DNA of 64,000 nt from Flavobacterium azizsancarii (GCF_027980145.1 NZ_JAMZNK010000013.1:1-64000), one strand, 5' to 3'. Positions 15,445 to 24,730 are shown, numbered from the stretch's first letter. A program made the numbers and translations. Notes: generated from the sequence alone by a model not told the origin.

Positions 15445-16776
15445 CTATAAAATTCCTCTCGCTTTGATTTCTAAATATTTATTGATTGCATCCAAAGTAA
15501 GATTTTCAGGTTGTGTCAAAACAGAATGTATTCCGTATTTCTTAAGTTCGTTTGCGATAAGTCGTTTTTCGAACATGAATTTTTCGGCAATTACTTTATC
15601 ATAAACTTCCTGAATTGTATCCGTTTTTTTGTTGATAATCGCATTCAGTTCAGTATTACTAAAGAAAACAACAACCAGTAAATGACTTTTTGCAATTCCT
15701 TTTAAATAAGGTAATTGGCGATTTAAACCGTCCATGGTTTCGAAGTTGGTATATAGAATGATTAAACTTCTTTGGTTAATGTTTTTCTTGATGTCTACAT
15801 ACAAACGGCTGTAATCACTTTCGAAAAAGTCAGTTTTGATGTTGTATAAGGTTTCCAGAATTTTTTGCATCTGAGACGATTTTTTTTCTGCAAAAACTCT
15901 GTTTTCTACTTTTTTAGAGAAAGCAAAAATACCTGCTTTGTCTTGCTTTTTCAAAATAACATTTGCTAAAACCAAAGTCGAATTTATAGCGTAATCCAGT
16001 AAACTCAATCCATCAAAAGGCATTTGCATGACACGGCCTTTATCGATCGCCATATAAACCGATTGGGATTTTTCGTCTTGAAACTGATTGACCATCAGTG
16101 AATTTTTCTTTGCCGTCGCTTTCCAGTTTAAAGTCCTGAGATCATCGCCCTGAACATATTCTTTAATTTGTTCAAACTCCATGGTATGGCCAATTCGGCG
16201 AATTTTCTTGATTCCGTATTGGTATAAATTATTCGAAAAAGCCAATAAATCGTATTTTCTCAATTGAATATAAGACGGATAGGTGGGAACCATTTTATCT
16301 TTATCGAAAGAATATCTCTTGGAAATTAATTTTAAAGGAGAAGAAACATAGATATTCAGATAGCCAAAATAATATTCGCCACGTTCTGTTGGACGTAAAT
16401 CATATCCAAATTCTTTTTGCTCAGAAGCTTTAATTGTCTTTACAATTTTGAAATTCCTTACCTGAAACTGAAACGGAATTTCGTCTATGATTTTAGCTGA
16501 AATCTTAAACGTATAGTGGTTTTTTATTTGAATTTTTACAGGATTCAAATCACCGTTAGAAAGTTTTTCCGGTGTTATTCTTTCTGCCTCTATTCCCGTT
16601 TTGGTTATATATAAAAGCAGAATATCGATTCCTGAAAAAGTAACTAAAACCAAAACTACAAACCAAACGGCATTGTATAAATTAGGAAAAATAAAAGCGC
16701 AGACAAACAATCCAATAATGCCTAAAAGCACATAGAAGAAGAAGTTATTGAGGTAAAGGCTTTTTATGAATTTCAA
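15445..16776 (-). CDS. DUF58 domain membrane protein
   Basis: A 443-residue protein with two N-terminal transmembrane helices (about residues 10-55) and a DUF58 domain, whose core is YVQGDDLRTLNWKATAKK (about 209-226) followed by a von Willebrand A-like fold with YMAIDKGRVM. DUF58 proteins almost always pair with MoxR ATPases, as here (17477). Their role is unproven: a MIDAS-type metal site may present a substrate to the ATPase. It is the last gene of the minus-strand cluster and is separated from moxR by one small secreted protein gene. Confidence 0.85.
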   Translation of the reverse strand: MKFIKSLYLNNFFFYVLLGIIGLFVCAFIFPNLYNAVWFVVLVLVTFSGIDILLLYITKTGIEAERITPEKLSNGDLNPVKIQIKNHYTFKISAKIIDEIPFQFQVRNFKIVKTIKASEQKEFGYDLRPTERGEYYFGYLNIYVSSPLKLISKRYSFDKDKMVPTYPSYIQLRKYDLLAFSNNLYQYGIKKIRRIGHTMEFEQIKEYVQGDDLRTLNWKATAKKNSLMVNQFQDEKSQSVYMAIDKGRVMQMPFDGLSLLDYAINSTLVLANVILKKQDKAGIFAFSKKVENRVFAEKKSSQMQKILETLYNIKTDFFESDYSRLYVDIKKNINQRSLIILYTNFETMDGLNRQLPYLKGIAKSHLLVVVFFSNTELNAIINKKTDTIQEVYDKVIAEKFMFEKRLIANELKKYGIHSVLTQPENLTLDAINKYLEIKARGIL

Positions 16777-16809
16777 TTTAAAAAATATTTAAAGTTTAAT
16801 TTCTTAATT

Positions 16810-17424
16810 CTATATTTTAGTCAGGCTGTTATAATCAAATCCTTCTAAGTAGGAGATTTTCCAGATACCGTTTTCTTTAATTGCTTTTACGTTATATTTA
16901 GATTTATCCTTCCATTCCGTCCACGTCCAATTTAAAGTAGCTTTGTTGTTATCTATTTTCACGATGCTGATCTTCATGGTTTTCCAATATTCGTCAGGGC
17001 TGTCCTGGCAATCACACCACATATTGGCATCATTGCCATAAGGAGGCAAATCTCCAACAAGGTATTCCATTTTATTAGTTTTAAGATTGTCGCCAATTTT
17101 TAACCCGATCTTATTGTAATTATCAAGAAATTCTTGTGCAAAAAAGTTCGTTTTTTTTAGTTCTTCTAATCTTTTGGTATGTGCTTTTAAATTCAGGCCA
17201 ATGTATTTGTCTCCTTTCTTATTTTCAACAACATCAAAGTCCATCTTCGAACTTTTAGTCTCAATCCATTCATAAGTTTTTCTGAGTAAGGATTCAAGCT
17301 GCTGCTTATCACTTAAAAAATAGATTGATGCATTTATTTTTTTCAAAGGCTTAACATCCATTGGTTTAAAACTTACCAATGAAATACAAAAAAGTGATAA
17401 AAATAATAGTTTAGAAAATTTCAT
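16810..17424 (-). CDS. Secreted protein of unknown function
   Basis: A 204-residue protein with a signal peptide (FLSLFCISLVSF, residues 6-18) and no recognised domain. The end, WTWTEWKDKSKYNVKAIKENGIWKISYLEGFDY, looks like an NTF2-like or DUF3828-type fold for ligand binding. It lies between moxR and DUF58 genes with only 33 and 52 bases on either side, so it is probably co-transcribed with them, but such a gene is not a usual member of this cluster. It could be an added accessory factor. Confidence 0.65.
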   Translation of the reverse strand: MKFSKLLFLSLFCISLVSFKPMDVKPLKKINASIYFLSDKQQLESLLRKTYEWIETKSSKMDFDVVENKKGDKYIGLNLKAHTKRLEELKKTNFFAQEFLDNYNKIGLKIGDNLKTNKMEYLVGDLPPYGNDANMWCDCQDSPDEYWKTMKISIVKIDNNKATLNWTWTEWKDKSKYNVKAIKENGIWKISYLEGFDYNSLTKI

Positions 17425-17476
17425 TAAAAAAAAGATTATTATTTAAAATATAACGACTTAAAACTGCGGCTTAAAA

Positions 17477-18490
17477 CTATCTTGGAATTTCTACAGTTTC
17501 AATAATTTGTTTGATAATTTCAGAGCTTGTAATTCCTTCCATTTCACGTTCCGGAGCTACAATCACGCGATGCTGCAAAACCGGAGTTGCTGCTTCTTTA
17601 ATATCTTCAGGTGTAACAAAATCACGTCCTCGAATGGCTGCGAAACCTTTTGCCGCATTCAAAATCGCAATCGAAGCACGAGGCGAAGCTCCTAAATACA
17701 AAAAGGCATTTTCGCGCGTATTTACCACAATTCTGGCAATGTATTCCAATAGATTTTGTTCTACTCTGATTTGTTTGACCAAAGCCTGATATTCTTTTAT
17801 TTCAGCTCCCGAAAGTATGGTTTTTATAGCTTCCAGTTTTCCATGATCCTGCAACAAATGTTCTCTTTGTATGATCAGGATTTCTTCCTCTAGTTTTGGA
17901 TAGTCAATCGTGATTTTGAATAAAAAACGGTCTAATTGTGCTTCCGGCAAACGATAGGTTCCTTCTTGCTCAATTGGATTTTGTGTTGCAATAACTAAAA
18001 ATGGAGTTTCAAGCTGATACGCAAATCCGTCAATTGTGATCTGGCGCTCTTCCATAACTTCAAAAAGAGCAGCTTGCGTTTTAGCAGGAGCACGATTGAT
18101 CTCATCAATTAAAATCAGATTAGAGAAAATAGGTCCTTTCTTAAACTCAAACTCAGAATTCTTCAGGTTAAAAATCGAAGTTCCTAAAATATCAGATGGC
18201 ATTAAATCCGGAGTAAACTGAATTCGGCTAAAACCAATATTCAGCGTTTTTGACAACAATTTAGCTGTAATAGTTTTAGCAACTCCCGGAACACCTTCAA
18301 GCAAAACGTGACCGTTTGATAAAATGGCAACCAAAAGCTGATCGATCATTTTGTGTTGTCCTACAATTACTGTTTCAAGTTCTTTCTTGATGCTGTTAAC
18401 GTGATCCAGAAGCGGTCCTAAATTTATTCTTGTTTCAAAATTCACATTTTCATTTGTGATTTCTGTTTCTGTTGTATTGATATCGTCCAT
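17477..18490 (-). CDS. MoxR family AAA+ ATPase
   Basis: A 337-residue AAA+ ATPase with Walker A GVPGVAKT (66-73), Walker B LILIDEINRAP (125-135), sensor 1 in VIATQNPIEQEGTYRLPEAQ (about 169-188), and a C-terminal lid with the arginine-rich GASPRASIAILNAAK. MoxR proteins remodel or activate partner complexes, often with a VWA/DUF58 partner. The DUF58 gene follows after one insert. Start chosen at MDDINTTETE; the conserved part begins at about residue 26. Confidence 0.92.
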   Translation of the reverse strand: MDDINTTETEITNENVNFETRINLGPLLDHVNSIKKELETVIVGQHKMIDQLLVAILSNGHVLLEGVPGVAKTITAKLLSKTLNIGFSRIQFTPDLMPSDILGTSIFNLKNSEFEFKKGPIFSNLILIDEINRAPAKTQAALFEVMEERQITIDGFAYQLETPFLVIATQNPIEQEGTYRLPEAQLDRFLFKITIDYPKLEEEILIIQREHLLQDHGKLEAIKTILSGAEIKEYQALVKQIRVEQNLLEYIARIVVNTRENAFLYLGASPRASIAILNAAKGFAAIRGRDFVTPEDIKEAATPVLQHRVIVAPEREMEGITSSEIIKQIIETVEIPR

Positions 18491-18527
18491 GTTTGGTATG
18501 TTTTCTTTATATATTTTGGTTACTTTT

Positions 18528-18637
18528 TGTCATTTCGACGAAGGAGAAATCACATCCAATATTCCGCACCGTTTTTCTCTTTGTGCTATTTTACTTGTGT
18601 TCTCTTCGTATGTAATTTCTCCTTCGTCGAAATGACA
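18528..18637. repeat. Palindromic dispersed repeat, family A (second full copy)
   Basis: TGTCATTTCGACGAAGGAGA plus AATCACA at the left is complemented at the right by TGTAATTTCTCCTTCGTCGA plus AATGACA, with the internal ATTCCGCA also seen in the copy at 140-247. It fills the gap between moxR and the DUF4350 gene and may uncouple or attenuate transcription within the cluster. Confidence 0.85.
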
Positions 18638-18657
18638 AGAAATTGTATTATTCTTAT

Positions 18658-19884
18658 CTAATGTATAATTTTCTCTATTGCATTATTAATTCTGATTAAA
18701 TCTTCTTCAAGACTGCCGTGATAGCTATTGCGATGTTCGTTGATCAAAAATATAAGTTCTTGTATGTCCGTTTCGCTTTTTCCTGTTTTATAATGCAGTT
18801 TTTTAATAAAAGTATCATCTAATTTTGTAGTATCAATCAAATATTCGGTTCTGATTTTTTCTAAAAAGTAAATGATTTTTTTATCGATAATATTTTTGTG
18901 ATCGCCTTCCTGATAATATAAATTTCCAATTGTTTTTGTAAAATCAATTGTTGAATTTGGTAAAGGTTTCAGGATCGGAACAATACGTTGTTTTCGCTTG
19001 GCATTAAAAATAATAAAAATCAACATTCCGATTAAAAAGAAATACCATGCCCATTTTAATGCCGGCTGACTTAAGATATAACGCAAAGGCGAGCCGGAAA
19101 TACTTTCGTTATGCTGTCCTTTTGTATACCAGAAAATATCTCCTTTCGGAATATAGGAAAGCAAGCTTTGTGCATATTCGTAATCATTTCCTTTTAATAA
19201 GTGTAAATTAGTAAAAGCGGCAGGCTGTGTATGTAAATAAAAATAACCGTTTTTATAAGGAATTTTTATAAAATTGACATCTTTGAATTTAGGCGTTAGT
19301 TTATTTGTATTTCCCTGATAACCCAGAACAACTGTATTAAGTGTATCTATTTTTGAGAAAAAATAATCTCCCATTCCTCCGACTAAATGGTGTTTTTTTG
19401 AATCTAATTTTTTATTTGCGAACCAAAATGTGTTTATCTTATTTACGAAGTATTGTGAATCAGAATCGATATCGATTTTCAAACTGTCTAATATAGGTCC
19501 CGGCAATGTTTTCATGCTTAAAAAAGCATTGTTTCCGTGCGACACAAAATAAAGCAGTTCTTTAGCCGATTGATCATCAATGGTACTAAATTCAGATATG
19601 TTGATGAAGGTTCCTTTGATTTTATAATTTTGAGCAAGACTGTCTTCGTCGTATTTCGAGTCTAAAAATTCATAAGGCGTAAGAGCGGAAACTCTCTCTA
19701 CTTTGTGATTTTTAAAAAAGCCATTGATTTCCTTATCAAAAACATATAATCCATACGGAATTTTGTCATTGACAGCATAAGTTGGTCTCCAGTCAATAGG
19801 TTTTGGCTGATCACGGTCTGCTATTAAAATTAAGGCTAGAATAAAAACCAGAACAGCAATGTATATTTTGATACTTTTATCCAT
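18658..19884 (-). CDS. DUF4350 domain membrane protein
   Basis: A 408-residue protein: N-terminal transmembrane helix (about 5-22, VLVFILALILIA), a large extracytoplasmic DUF4350 domain (DWRPTYAVNDKIPYGLYVFD near 32), a second helix at about 277-297 (WAWYFFLIGMLIFIIFNAKR) and a cytoplasmic C-terminal part. DUF4350 proteins occur in MoxR/DUF58 clusters and have no proven activity. Its start overlaps the end of the DUF4129 gene by 8 bases, indicating translational coupling. Confidence 0.85.
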   Translation of the reverse strand: MDKSIKIYIAVLVFILALILIADRDQPKPIDWRPTYAVNDKIPYGLYVFDKEINGFFKNHKVERVSALTPYEFLDSKYDEDSLAQNYKIKGTFINISEFSTIDDQSAKELLYFVSHGNNAFLSMKTLPGPILDSLKIDIDSDSQYFVNKINTFWFANKKLDSKKHHLVGGMGDYFFSKIDTLNTVVLGYQGNTNKLTPKFKDVNFIKIPYKNGYFYLHTQPAAFTNLHLLKGNDYEYAQSLLSYIPKGDIFWYTKGQHNESISGSPLRYILSQPALKWAWYFFLIGMLIFIIFNAKRKQRIVPILKPLPNSTIDFTKTIGNLYYQEGDHKNIIDKKIIYFLEKIRTEYLIDTTKLDDTFIKKLHYKTGKSETDIQELIFLINEHRNSYHGSLEEDLIRINNAIEKIIH

Positions 19885-20662
19885 TACTAAAGGTTTTTAT
19901 AGCATTTTTAAATCGGCTTTCGGCTTTTATAAATGAGGTTTCATCGATATCAAATTCACCATACCAGATGTAGTTGTATAGATAGGATAAATAGGTGAAT
20001 TCTTCTTTATGAATTGGTTTTTGAAGTTCGTATAAATAATCAGAATTTGTCTTTTCTATATCCCATTCGATATAATGATTTTGCGCCATAACCTTTAATA
20101 ACCAAAGATAATAATAGCGAATAACGACCCTTTTTTCTCCGGATTGAAGGCTTTCTTTGATTAGTTTTTCAAAATCCAAAAGATGAATATTCTTTTCTAT
20201 ATCTGAGTAATAGATATTTCTTTTATTGGCGTTTTTTCCAAAAATCCATTGTCCTTCTTTATTAATCAGGGCTTTTGCTATTAAATAAATTACAAAAACA
20301 ATAATTAGAACTGCAATTGTTTTTAGAAAAATCCCAACATAATTGATGGAGGTTTCTGTATTGTGTTCCTTAAAAATACTTCGGTAAATTTTAGCAAGCC
20401 ATTCGACAAAACGTTGCCATAAACCTTTTTCAGGAACTTTATATTCGTACATAAAATCTGAACCGGTATATTTTTTCTTAAAATCTTTAGAAAAAGTTTT
20501 CGCTTCTACAGTGTCAGAATCAATTTGAATGTCTTTTTCAGTGTATTGAACAGCCGTTATTTTTGGAGGATCAACTGTATCCAAAGAATCCTGAGCAATA
20601 ACATTGCCCCAGAAGAAAAGAAAAGAAAGGATAAGGAGAATTCTAGACATCATTGGATCCAA
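19877..20662 (-). CDS. DUF4129 domain membrane protein
   Basis: A 261-residue protein with a signal sequence (ILLILSFLFFWGNVIAQ), one transmembrane helix at about 110-130 (FLKTIAVLIIVFVIYLIAKA) and a C-terminal cytoplasmic domain with the DUF4129 end pattern YLYNYIWYGEFDID. Role unknown; found with MoxR, DUF58 and DUF4350. It overlaps the upstream gene by 20 bases and the downstream one by 8. Confidence 0.8.
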   Translation of the reverse strand: MDPMMSRILLILSFLFFWGNVIAQDSLDTVDPPKITAVQYTEKDIQIDSDTVEAKTFSKDFKKKYTGSDFMYEYKVPEKGLWQRFVEWLAKIYRSIFKEHNTETSINYVGIFLKTIAVLIIVFVIYLIAKALINKEGQWIFGKNANKRNIYYSDIEKNIHLLDFEKLIKESLQSGEKRVVIRYYYLWLLKVMAQNHYIEWDIEKTNSDYLYELQKPIHKEEFTYLSYLYNYIWYGEFDIDETSFIKAESRFKNAIKTFSNG

Positions 20663-21593
20663 TTAAATCAATATCAGTAGTCGAAGTTTTGTTTTCTGTG
20701 TCTAAACTATAATAAATAATCCCTTGATTAATAACTAGTATGTTATTAAAAATAGTACTGATTGCAAGTAGTATAATAAAGATCAATGAAATCGTGAATA
20801 AGAGTATTGGCGAATCCTCAACTGGTTTTACATCAAAATTAGGATTTACTAATACTGTACCCAGAAAAATAAATATTCCCACAAAATAAAAGAACAATGT
20901 TATAGATCCCTGTATCATTTGGATTATTACCATTACTATAAAAGTGGCACCAATTATCGCCCAGAAATCCTTTTTTAGTAAAATATAAGCGTGATTTAAA
21001 GACTGAAAAAAGCTTTTTTCCTGAATAAGATAGCTATAAAAACTAAAGTTTATAAAAGTAAATAGAGCCGGAATCGCAATTATTAATAACGGGAAACCAA
21101 TTAAAACAAAGCACAGGAAAAACAATAAAAGAACAGTTACAACCAAGACAGGGAACAGGATAAAAACCAAACCAAAGCTAAACTTAAACATTTTCCAGAT
21201 ATTCTGTTTAAAAGCAGATAATATATCTTTTGCGGTAAAATCATTTGTGTTTTTTTCGGCGATCAGTTTTAAATATAAAATAGGATAGGATGAGTTGAAC
21301 AGAGATACAATTAACAGGATAAGAACAAAAAGCACCACTACAGCAATTAGGAGCGGGTAGTTATTGTTGAAATATTTTAAAAGATAATCTGTTGGCACAC
21401 CTTTTAGATTGTCATTGAATAAAAACCTAAAATTAATTTTTAGAAACCAATACATTAAAGCGCCCGTTACAAGAAGCATTCCTGTATTGATTATGAAAAA
21501 AATCTTGAAAAAATGCTTTCCAAAAGTTTTAAAAAAGGTGAAAGAGTCTATGATATAGTCGCCGAGTTCTCGTTTCTTGAAAAGTTCAAACAT
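20643..21593 (-). CDS. Multi-pass membrane protein of unknown function
   Basis: The start is set at MFELFKKRELGD because its ATG overlaps the stop of the preceding spoIIM-like gene in TAATG, a normal coupling arrangement; the frame continues upstream but that part lies inside the other gene. The 316-residue protein has about six hydrophobic segments (for example FIINTGMLLVTGALMYWFL, LIAVVVLFVLILLIVSLF, LVFILFPVLVVTVLLLFF). It resembles in layout the unnamed DUF975/DUF4013-like membrane genes of MoxR clusters, but no motif fixes it. Confidence 0.8.
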   Translation of the reverse strand: MFELFKKRELGDYIIDSFTFFKTFGKHFFKIFFIINTGMLLVTGALMYWFLKINFRFLFNDNLKGVPTDYLLKYFNNNYPLLIAVVVLFVLILLIVSLFNSSYPILYLKLIAEKNTNDFTAKDILSAFKQNIWKMFKFSFGLVFILFPVLVVTVLLLFFLCFVLIGFPLLIIAIPALFTFINFSFYSYLIQEKSFFQSLNHAYILLKKDFWAIIGATFIVMVIIQMIQGSITLFFYFVGIFIFLGTVLVNPNFDVKPVEDSPILLFTISLIFIILLAISTIFNNILVINQGIIYYSLDTENKTSTTDIDLIGSNDV

Positions 21594-22558
21594 TATAATG
21601 AGGTTGTTTTTTTGTGAACAATAAAGGGATAAACTAAATAGTAAAATGAAATTATCCCTAATGTAATTAGAATGATAAAACTGCTCAGCCAATTGGGCAT
21701 ATCGATAGAATATCGGGTAATATAGCCTTCAAGAAATCCTGCGCTTATGGTAAAAGGAAGTGTGCTCAGAAATATTTTAAAGCTGTTTTTAAACCCTATT
21801 TTAAAGGAGTTTATTCTCGAGTATGTTTTAGGAAATAGGATAGAAGCTCCCAGAATAAATCCCGCAGCAGTTTCAATTACGATAGCAAAAATTTCCATTG
21901 AGCCGTGAATCCAGATGCCGCGAACACTTTTCCAGAAAACGCCCTGCTCATAAAAAAAGTACTGAAAAGCCCCTAACATCAATGAGTTTTGAAGAAAAAT
22001 GTAAAAACTTCCCAGACCGCCAAAAATTCCATAAATATAACATCTTGCGCCTACATAAAGGTTGTTTATCGTGATGCCAATAAAACTTCCCCAATTGCTT
22101 CCTGACTCATAAACGGCCATTGGATTTCCTTTTTTGATATTGTCAAGCGTCATGTTGACATAACCGTCTCCTAAAATCAACCTGACAAAATTTTGATCAT
22201 ATCGTGCCGAAACTACTCCCATGGCAACCGTTGCAAAAAATAAAATAAAGGCATACAGCAAATACCTCCTGTATTCATAAAGGAGTAAAGGAACTTCGGT
22301 TTTAAAGAATTCCAGGAATCTGTTTTTTTCGGTACGCTTGGTTTTGTAAATTTTTTGATAAATCTGTGAGGCAAGATGGTTTAAATACACTACTGTTTTA
22401 CTTTTTGGGTAATACGTTTGAGCGTAAGATAAATCATTCATCATTTGAATGTACAAATTAGCTAACTCATCAGGATTTTTTTTAGCTTTACCAAAAATTG
22501 CTAGCTCGAATTCAAGCCATTTTTCTTTATTTTGTTTTATGAAGGCGACTTCTCTCAT
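21593..22558 (-). CDS. SpoIIM family membrane protein
   Basis: A 321-residue polytopic protein of the stage II sporulation protein M family, here in a non-sporulating lineage. The hallmark stretch GSNWGSFIGITINNLYVGARCYIYGIFGG is recognisable around residues 152-180, and WIHGSMEIFAIVIETAAGF around 215-235; about six helices follow an N-terminal soluble part. SpoIIM in Bacillus helps recruit septal peptidoglycan hydrolases; in bacteria such as this its partner is unknown. It starts only 20 bases from the divergent RDD gene. Confidence 0.85.
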   Translation of the reverse strand: MREVAFIKQNKEKWLEFELAIFGKAKKNPDELANLYIQMMNDLSYAQTYYPKSKTVVYLNHLASQIYQKIYKTKRTEKNRFLEFFKTEVPLLLYEYRRYLLYAFILFFATVAMGVVSARYDQNFVRLILGDGYVNMTLDNIKKGNPMAVYESGSNWGSFIGITINNLYVGARCYIYGIFGGLGSFYIFLQNSLMLGAFQYFFYEQGVFWKSVRGIWIHGSMEIFAIVIETAAGFILGASILFPKTYSRINSFKIGFKNSFKIFLSTLPFTISAGFLEGYITRYSIDMPNWLSSFIILITLGIISFYYLVYPFIVHKKTTSL

Positions 22559-22578
22559 TGTAGGCTAAAATATAAAAT

Positions 22579-23322
22579 ATGTCAGAATTATCTATTAATA
22601 CAACACAAAATGTTCGAATAAATTTTATTGCCGCTTCTCCCGGAGAACGAATAGGATCTTATTTTATAGATCTGGCTATCAAAGTTGCTTATGTGGCGGT
22701 GGTTTCCCTTGTTTTTTTTTATTGGTTAAATTTTGATAAATTATTTCAAACGTTAGACAATTGGTCAAAAGGTTCGATAGTTTTGATCCTTTATTTCCCA
22801 TTTTTCATTTATTCGCTAACTTTAGAAAGCATTTTTGAAGGTCAAACCATCGGGAAAAAACTAGTCAGGATCAAAGTCGTGAAAATAGACGGTTATCAGG
22901 CAGGATTTGGGGATTACTTAATGCGCTGGTTTTTTAGACTGGTAGATATTACACTTTTATATGGTATAGTGGCAGTAGTAAGTGTTATTTCGAGTAAAAA
23001 AGCTCAAAGATTAGGTGATATGGTTGCGGGAACTGCGGTTATAACTTTAAAAAATAAAATAAACATCAGTCATACTATTCTCGAAGAAATAGGAGAGTCG
23101 TACGTGCCTACTTATCCTTTGGTAATTAAATTATCTGATAATGATATGCGAATTATTAAAGAGACTTTTCAAAATGCCGAGGCAAGAAATGATCAGGAAG
23201 TTATTTATAAATTGGTAGCTAAGATTGAAACTGTAACGGGAATTAAAAATCAATCCGGCAGCGAAAACGATTTTTTAAGGGTGATTTTGAAAGATTACAA
23301 TTTTTACACGCAGAATATGTAG
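22579..23322 (+). CDS. RDD family membrane protein
   Basis: A 247-residue protein with the RDD signature at ASPGERIGSYFIDLAIK (about residues 19-35, Arg and Asp in the first helix) and the second conserved stretch EGQTIGKKLVRIKVVKIDGY (about 88-107), then two further helices. RDD proteins are presumed transporters or channels, with some reported as Na+/H+ exchangers. It is transcribed away from the SpoIIM gene with a 20-base gap, so their promoters must lie within each other's coding sequence; RDD genes commonly accompany this cluster. Confidence 0.88.
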   Translation: MSELSINTTQNVRINFIAASPGERIGSYFIDLAIKVAYVAVVSLVFFYWLNFDKLFQTLDNWSKGSIVLILYFPFFIYSLTLESIFEGQTIGKKLVRIKVVKIDGYQAGFGDYLMRWFFRLVDITLLYGIVAVVSVISSKKAQRLGDMVAGTAVITLKNKINISHTILEEIGESYVPTYPLVIKLSDNDMRIIKETFQNAEARNDQEVIYKLVAKIETVTGIKNQSGSENDFLRVILKDYNFYTQNM

Positions 23323-23335
23323 TTAATTTGGTTTT

Positions 23336-23368
23336 TTGTGCCTGTTTGTTCTGAATTTCGTAACTTTG
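23336..23368 (+). promoter_or_regulatory. Flavobacterial-type promoter
   Basis: TTG at 23336-23338 and TAACTTTG at 23361-23368, spaced by 22 bases, match the Bacteroidota -33/-7 consensus TTG-N17-23-TAnnTTTG. It lies about 90 bases before the ATG at 23459, which favours that ATG over the earlier frame start at 23336. Confidence 0.5.
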
Positions 23369-23458
23369 AGTATGCTTCTATTTTATAAATTTAGGGAGTA
23401 TATTTTAGAAAAGGCGGATCCGAAAAGCCAAAGAGTAGGAAAATTTAATTTAAATACC

Positions 23459-24316
23459 ATGAACTTTACAAAAGTTATTACCGTAATATTAATAATGTTT
23501 GTTTCCGTTTTTACTTTCGCCCAAGGAGGTAAAAAATTGGATAAAATAATAAAAAGAGATTATCAGATTATTGAATGTACGATTGCTAAAATGTCTGACA
23601 AAGAGGTTGAATATTCTTTACCGGGAGAAACAATGCGAATAGCGCTTGAAGTATCTCAAATTGCCAGAATTGATTTTGCCAGTGGCCGTTCTCAAACTTT
23701 TGATATATCTGCAAATAATGCAAACACTGTTTCTCCGGATGATTCAGGTCATATTATAACTTCTGCCGAAATGAAACCCAATACAATTGCTGTATTACCA
23801 GTTCCGTATGTAAATTCAGGTACTATGGAGAGTTCTGAAGAAATGGCAAAGTTTGCGCAAAGTGATCTTTATAATAAGTTGTTAGACAAATCTGCAAATC
23901 TATTTCCGTTAACTGTTCAGGACTTAAGAGTTACAAATAGTTTATTGCATAAAGCCGGAATTGATTATAAAAATATCGATGAAACTCCAATCGAAGATCT
24001 TCAAAAAATCCTTGGAGTAGATAATATCGTTGCAGCAAAAGTTTCTTATACAATTACAGAAGGTTCAACAGCTTCAACTTACAACAGTGGAAGCGCTAAA
24101 GTAAGCGACAATAATAAAAAATTAAAAACAAGCGACATTTCTACAACAAATGCCAGTACACAAACGTACTATAACTACATGGTTTATTTTGATATGTATA
24201 AAAACGGAACCAAAATTTACTCACAAACCCGTAAACCTTTCCTAAATATAAAAGACAGCTGGATCGATTCTATTTCATATTTATTGAAAAGAAGTCCGAT
24301 CTATGTAAAAAGATAA
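23459..24316 (+). CDS. Secreted protein of unknown function
   Basis: The start is the Met before NFTKVITVILIMFVSVFTFA, a typical signal peptide, rather than upstream Met codons in the same frame, which would precede the promoter. The 285-residue protein shows no familiar catalytic motif. It has an N-terminal segment on a small beta domain (DYQIIECTIAKMSDKEVEYS) and a central NTIAVLPVPYVNSGTMESSE, reminiscent of the CsgG/TolB-like nucleotide-free folds that begin LAVLPF, but identity is unproven. It is probably transcribed with the PH-domain gene nine bases after it. Confidence 0.65.
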   Translation: MNFTKVITVILIMFVSVFTFAQGGKKLDKIIKRDYQIIECTIAKMSDKEVEYSLPGETMRIALEVSQIARIDFASGRSQTFDISANNANTVSPDDSGHIITSAEMKPNTIAVLPVPYVNSGTMESSEEMAKFAQSDLYNKLLDKSANLFPLTVQDLRVTNSLLHKAGIDYKNIDETPIEDLQKILGVDNIVAAKVSYTITEGSTASTYNSGSAKVSDNNKKLKTSDISTTNASTQTYYNYMVYFDMYKNGTKIYSQTRKPFLNIKDSWIDSISYLLKRSPIYVKR

Positions 24317-24325
24317 TAAGTAGAA

Positions 24326-24730
24326 ATGGAGCAATTCAAGTCTAAAGCAGATGTTTGGCTGATACTATTTTTAGTAGTGATTTTTGGTGCTGTCTTGATT
24401 AATTTAGCGTACGATCAAAAGTGGATTGGTTTTGTATTTATACTCTTCGTAGTTGCTTTTATTTTGCATGTCTTTTTGAATACATATTATATAATCGAAA
24501 ATGATAAGTTGACTATTAAATGTGGCTTTTTTATTAATTTGAAAATTGAAATTCAGAGTATAAAAAAAATAACTAAAAGCTATAACGTTATAAGTTCGCC
24601 AGCACTTTCGTTTGACAGAATTGAGATTGTTTACAATCAGTTTGATACAGTTTTGATCTCTCCAAAAGACAGACTTAGATTTATTGAAGCTATTAAGAGC
24701 GTTAATCCTCAAATAGAAATAAATATATAG
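24326..24730 (+). CDS. Bacterial PH domain membrane protein
   Basis: A 134-residue protein with two N-terminal transmembrane helices (VWLILFLVVIFGAVLINLA and WIGFVFILFVVAFILHVFL) followed by a bacterial PH (bPH/DUF1200-like) domain: YYIIENDKLTIKCGFFINLKI, IKKITKSYN, and ISPKDRLRFIEAIKS near the end. The soluble domain is cytoplasmic; proteins of this type are membrane-bound with no known ligand. It is 9 bases from the upstream gene. A hairpin terminator follows at once. Confidence 0.8.
   Translation: MEQFKSKADVWLILFLVVIFGAVLINLAYDQKWIGFVFILFVVAFILHVFLNTYYIIENDKLTIKCGFFINLKIEIQSIKKITKSYNVISSPALSFDRIEIVYNQFDTVLISPKDRLRFIEAIKSVNPQIEINI

Noticed and set aside
21594..21692. Longer start for the membrane protein gene at 20643
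   Set aside because: This part lies inside the spoIIM-like gene in another frame; the TAATG overlap at 21591-21595 gives a coupled start.
23336..23458. Upstream extension of the secreted protein gene at 23459
   Set aside because: It precedes a promoter-like -7 element and a proper signal peptide start; residues before MNFTKV look random.
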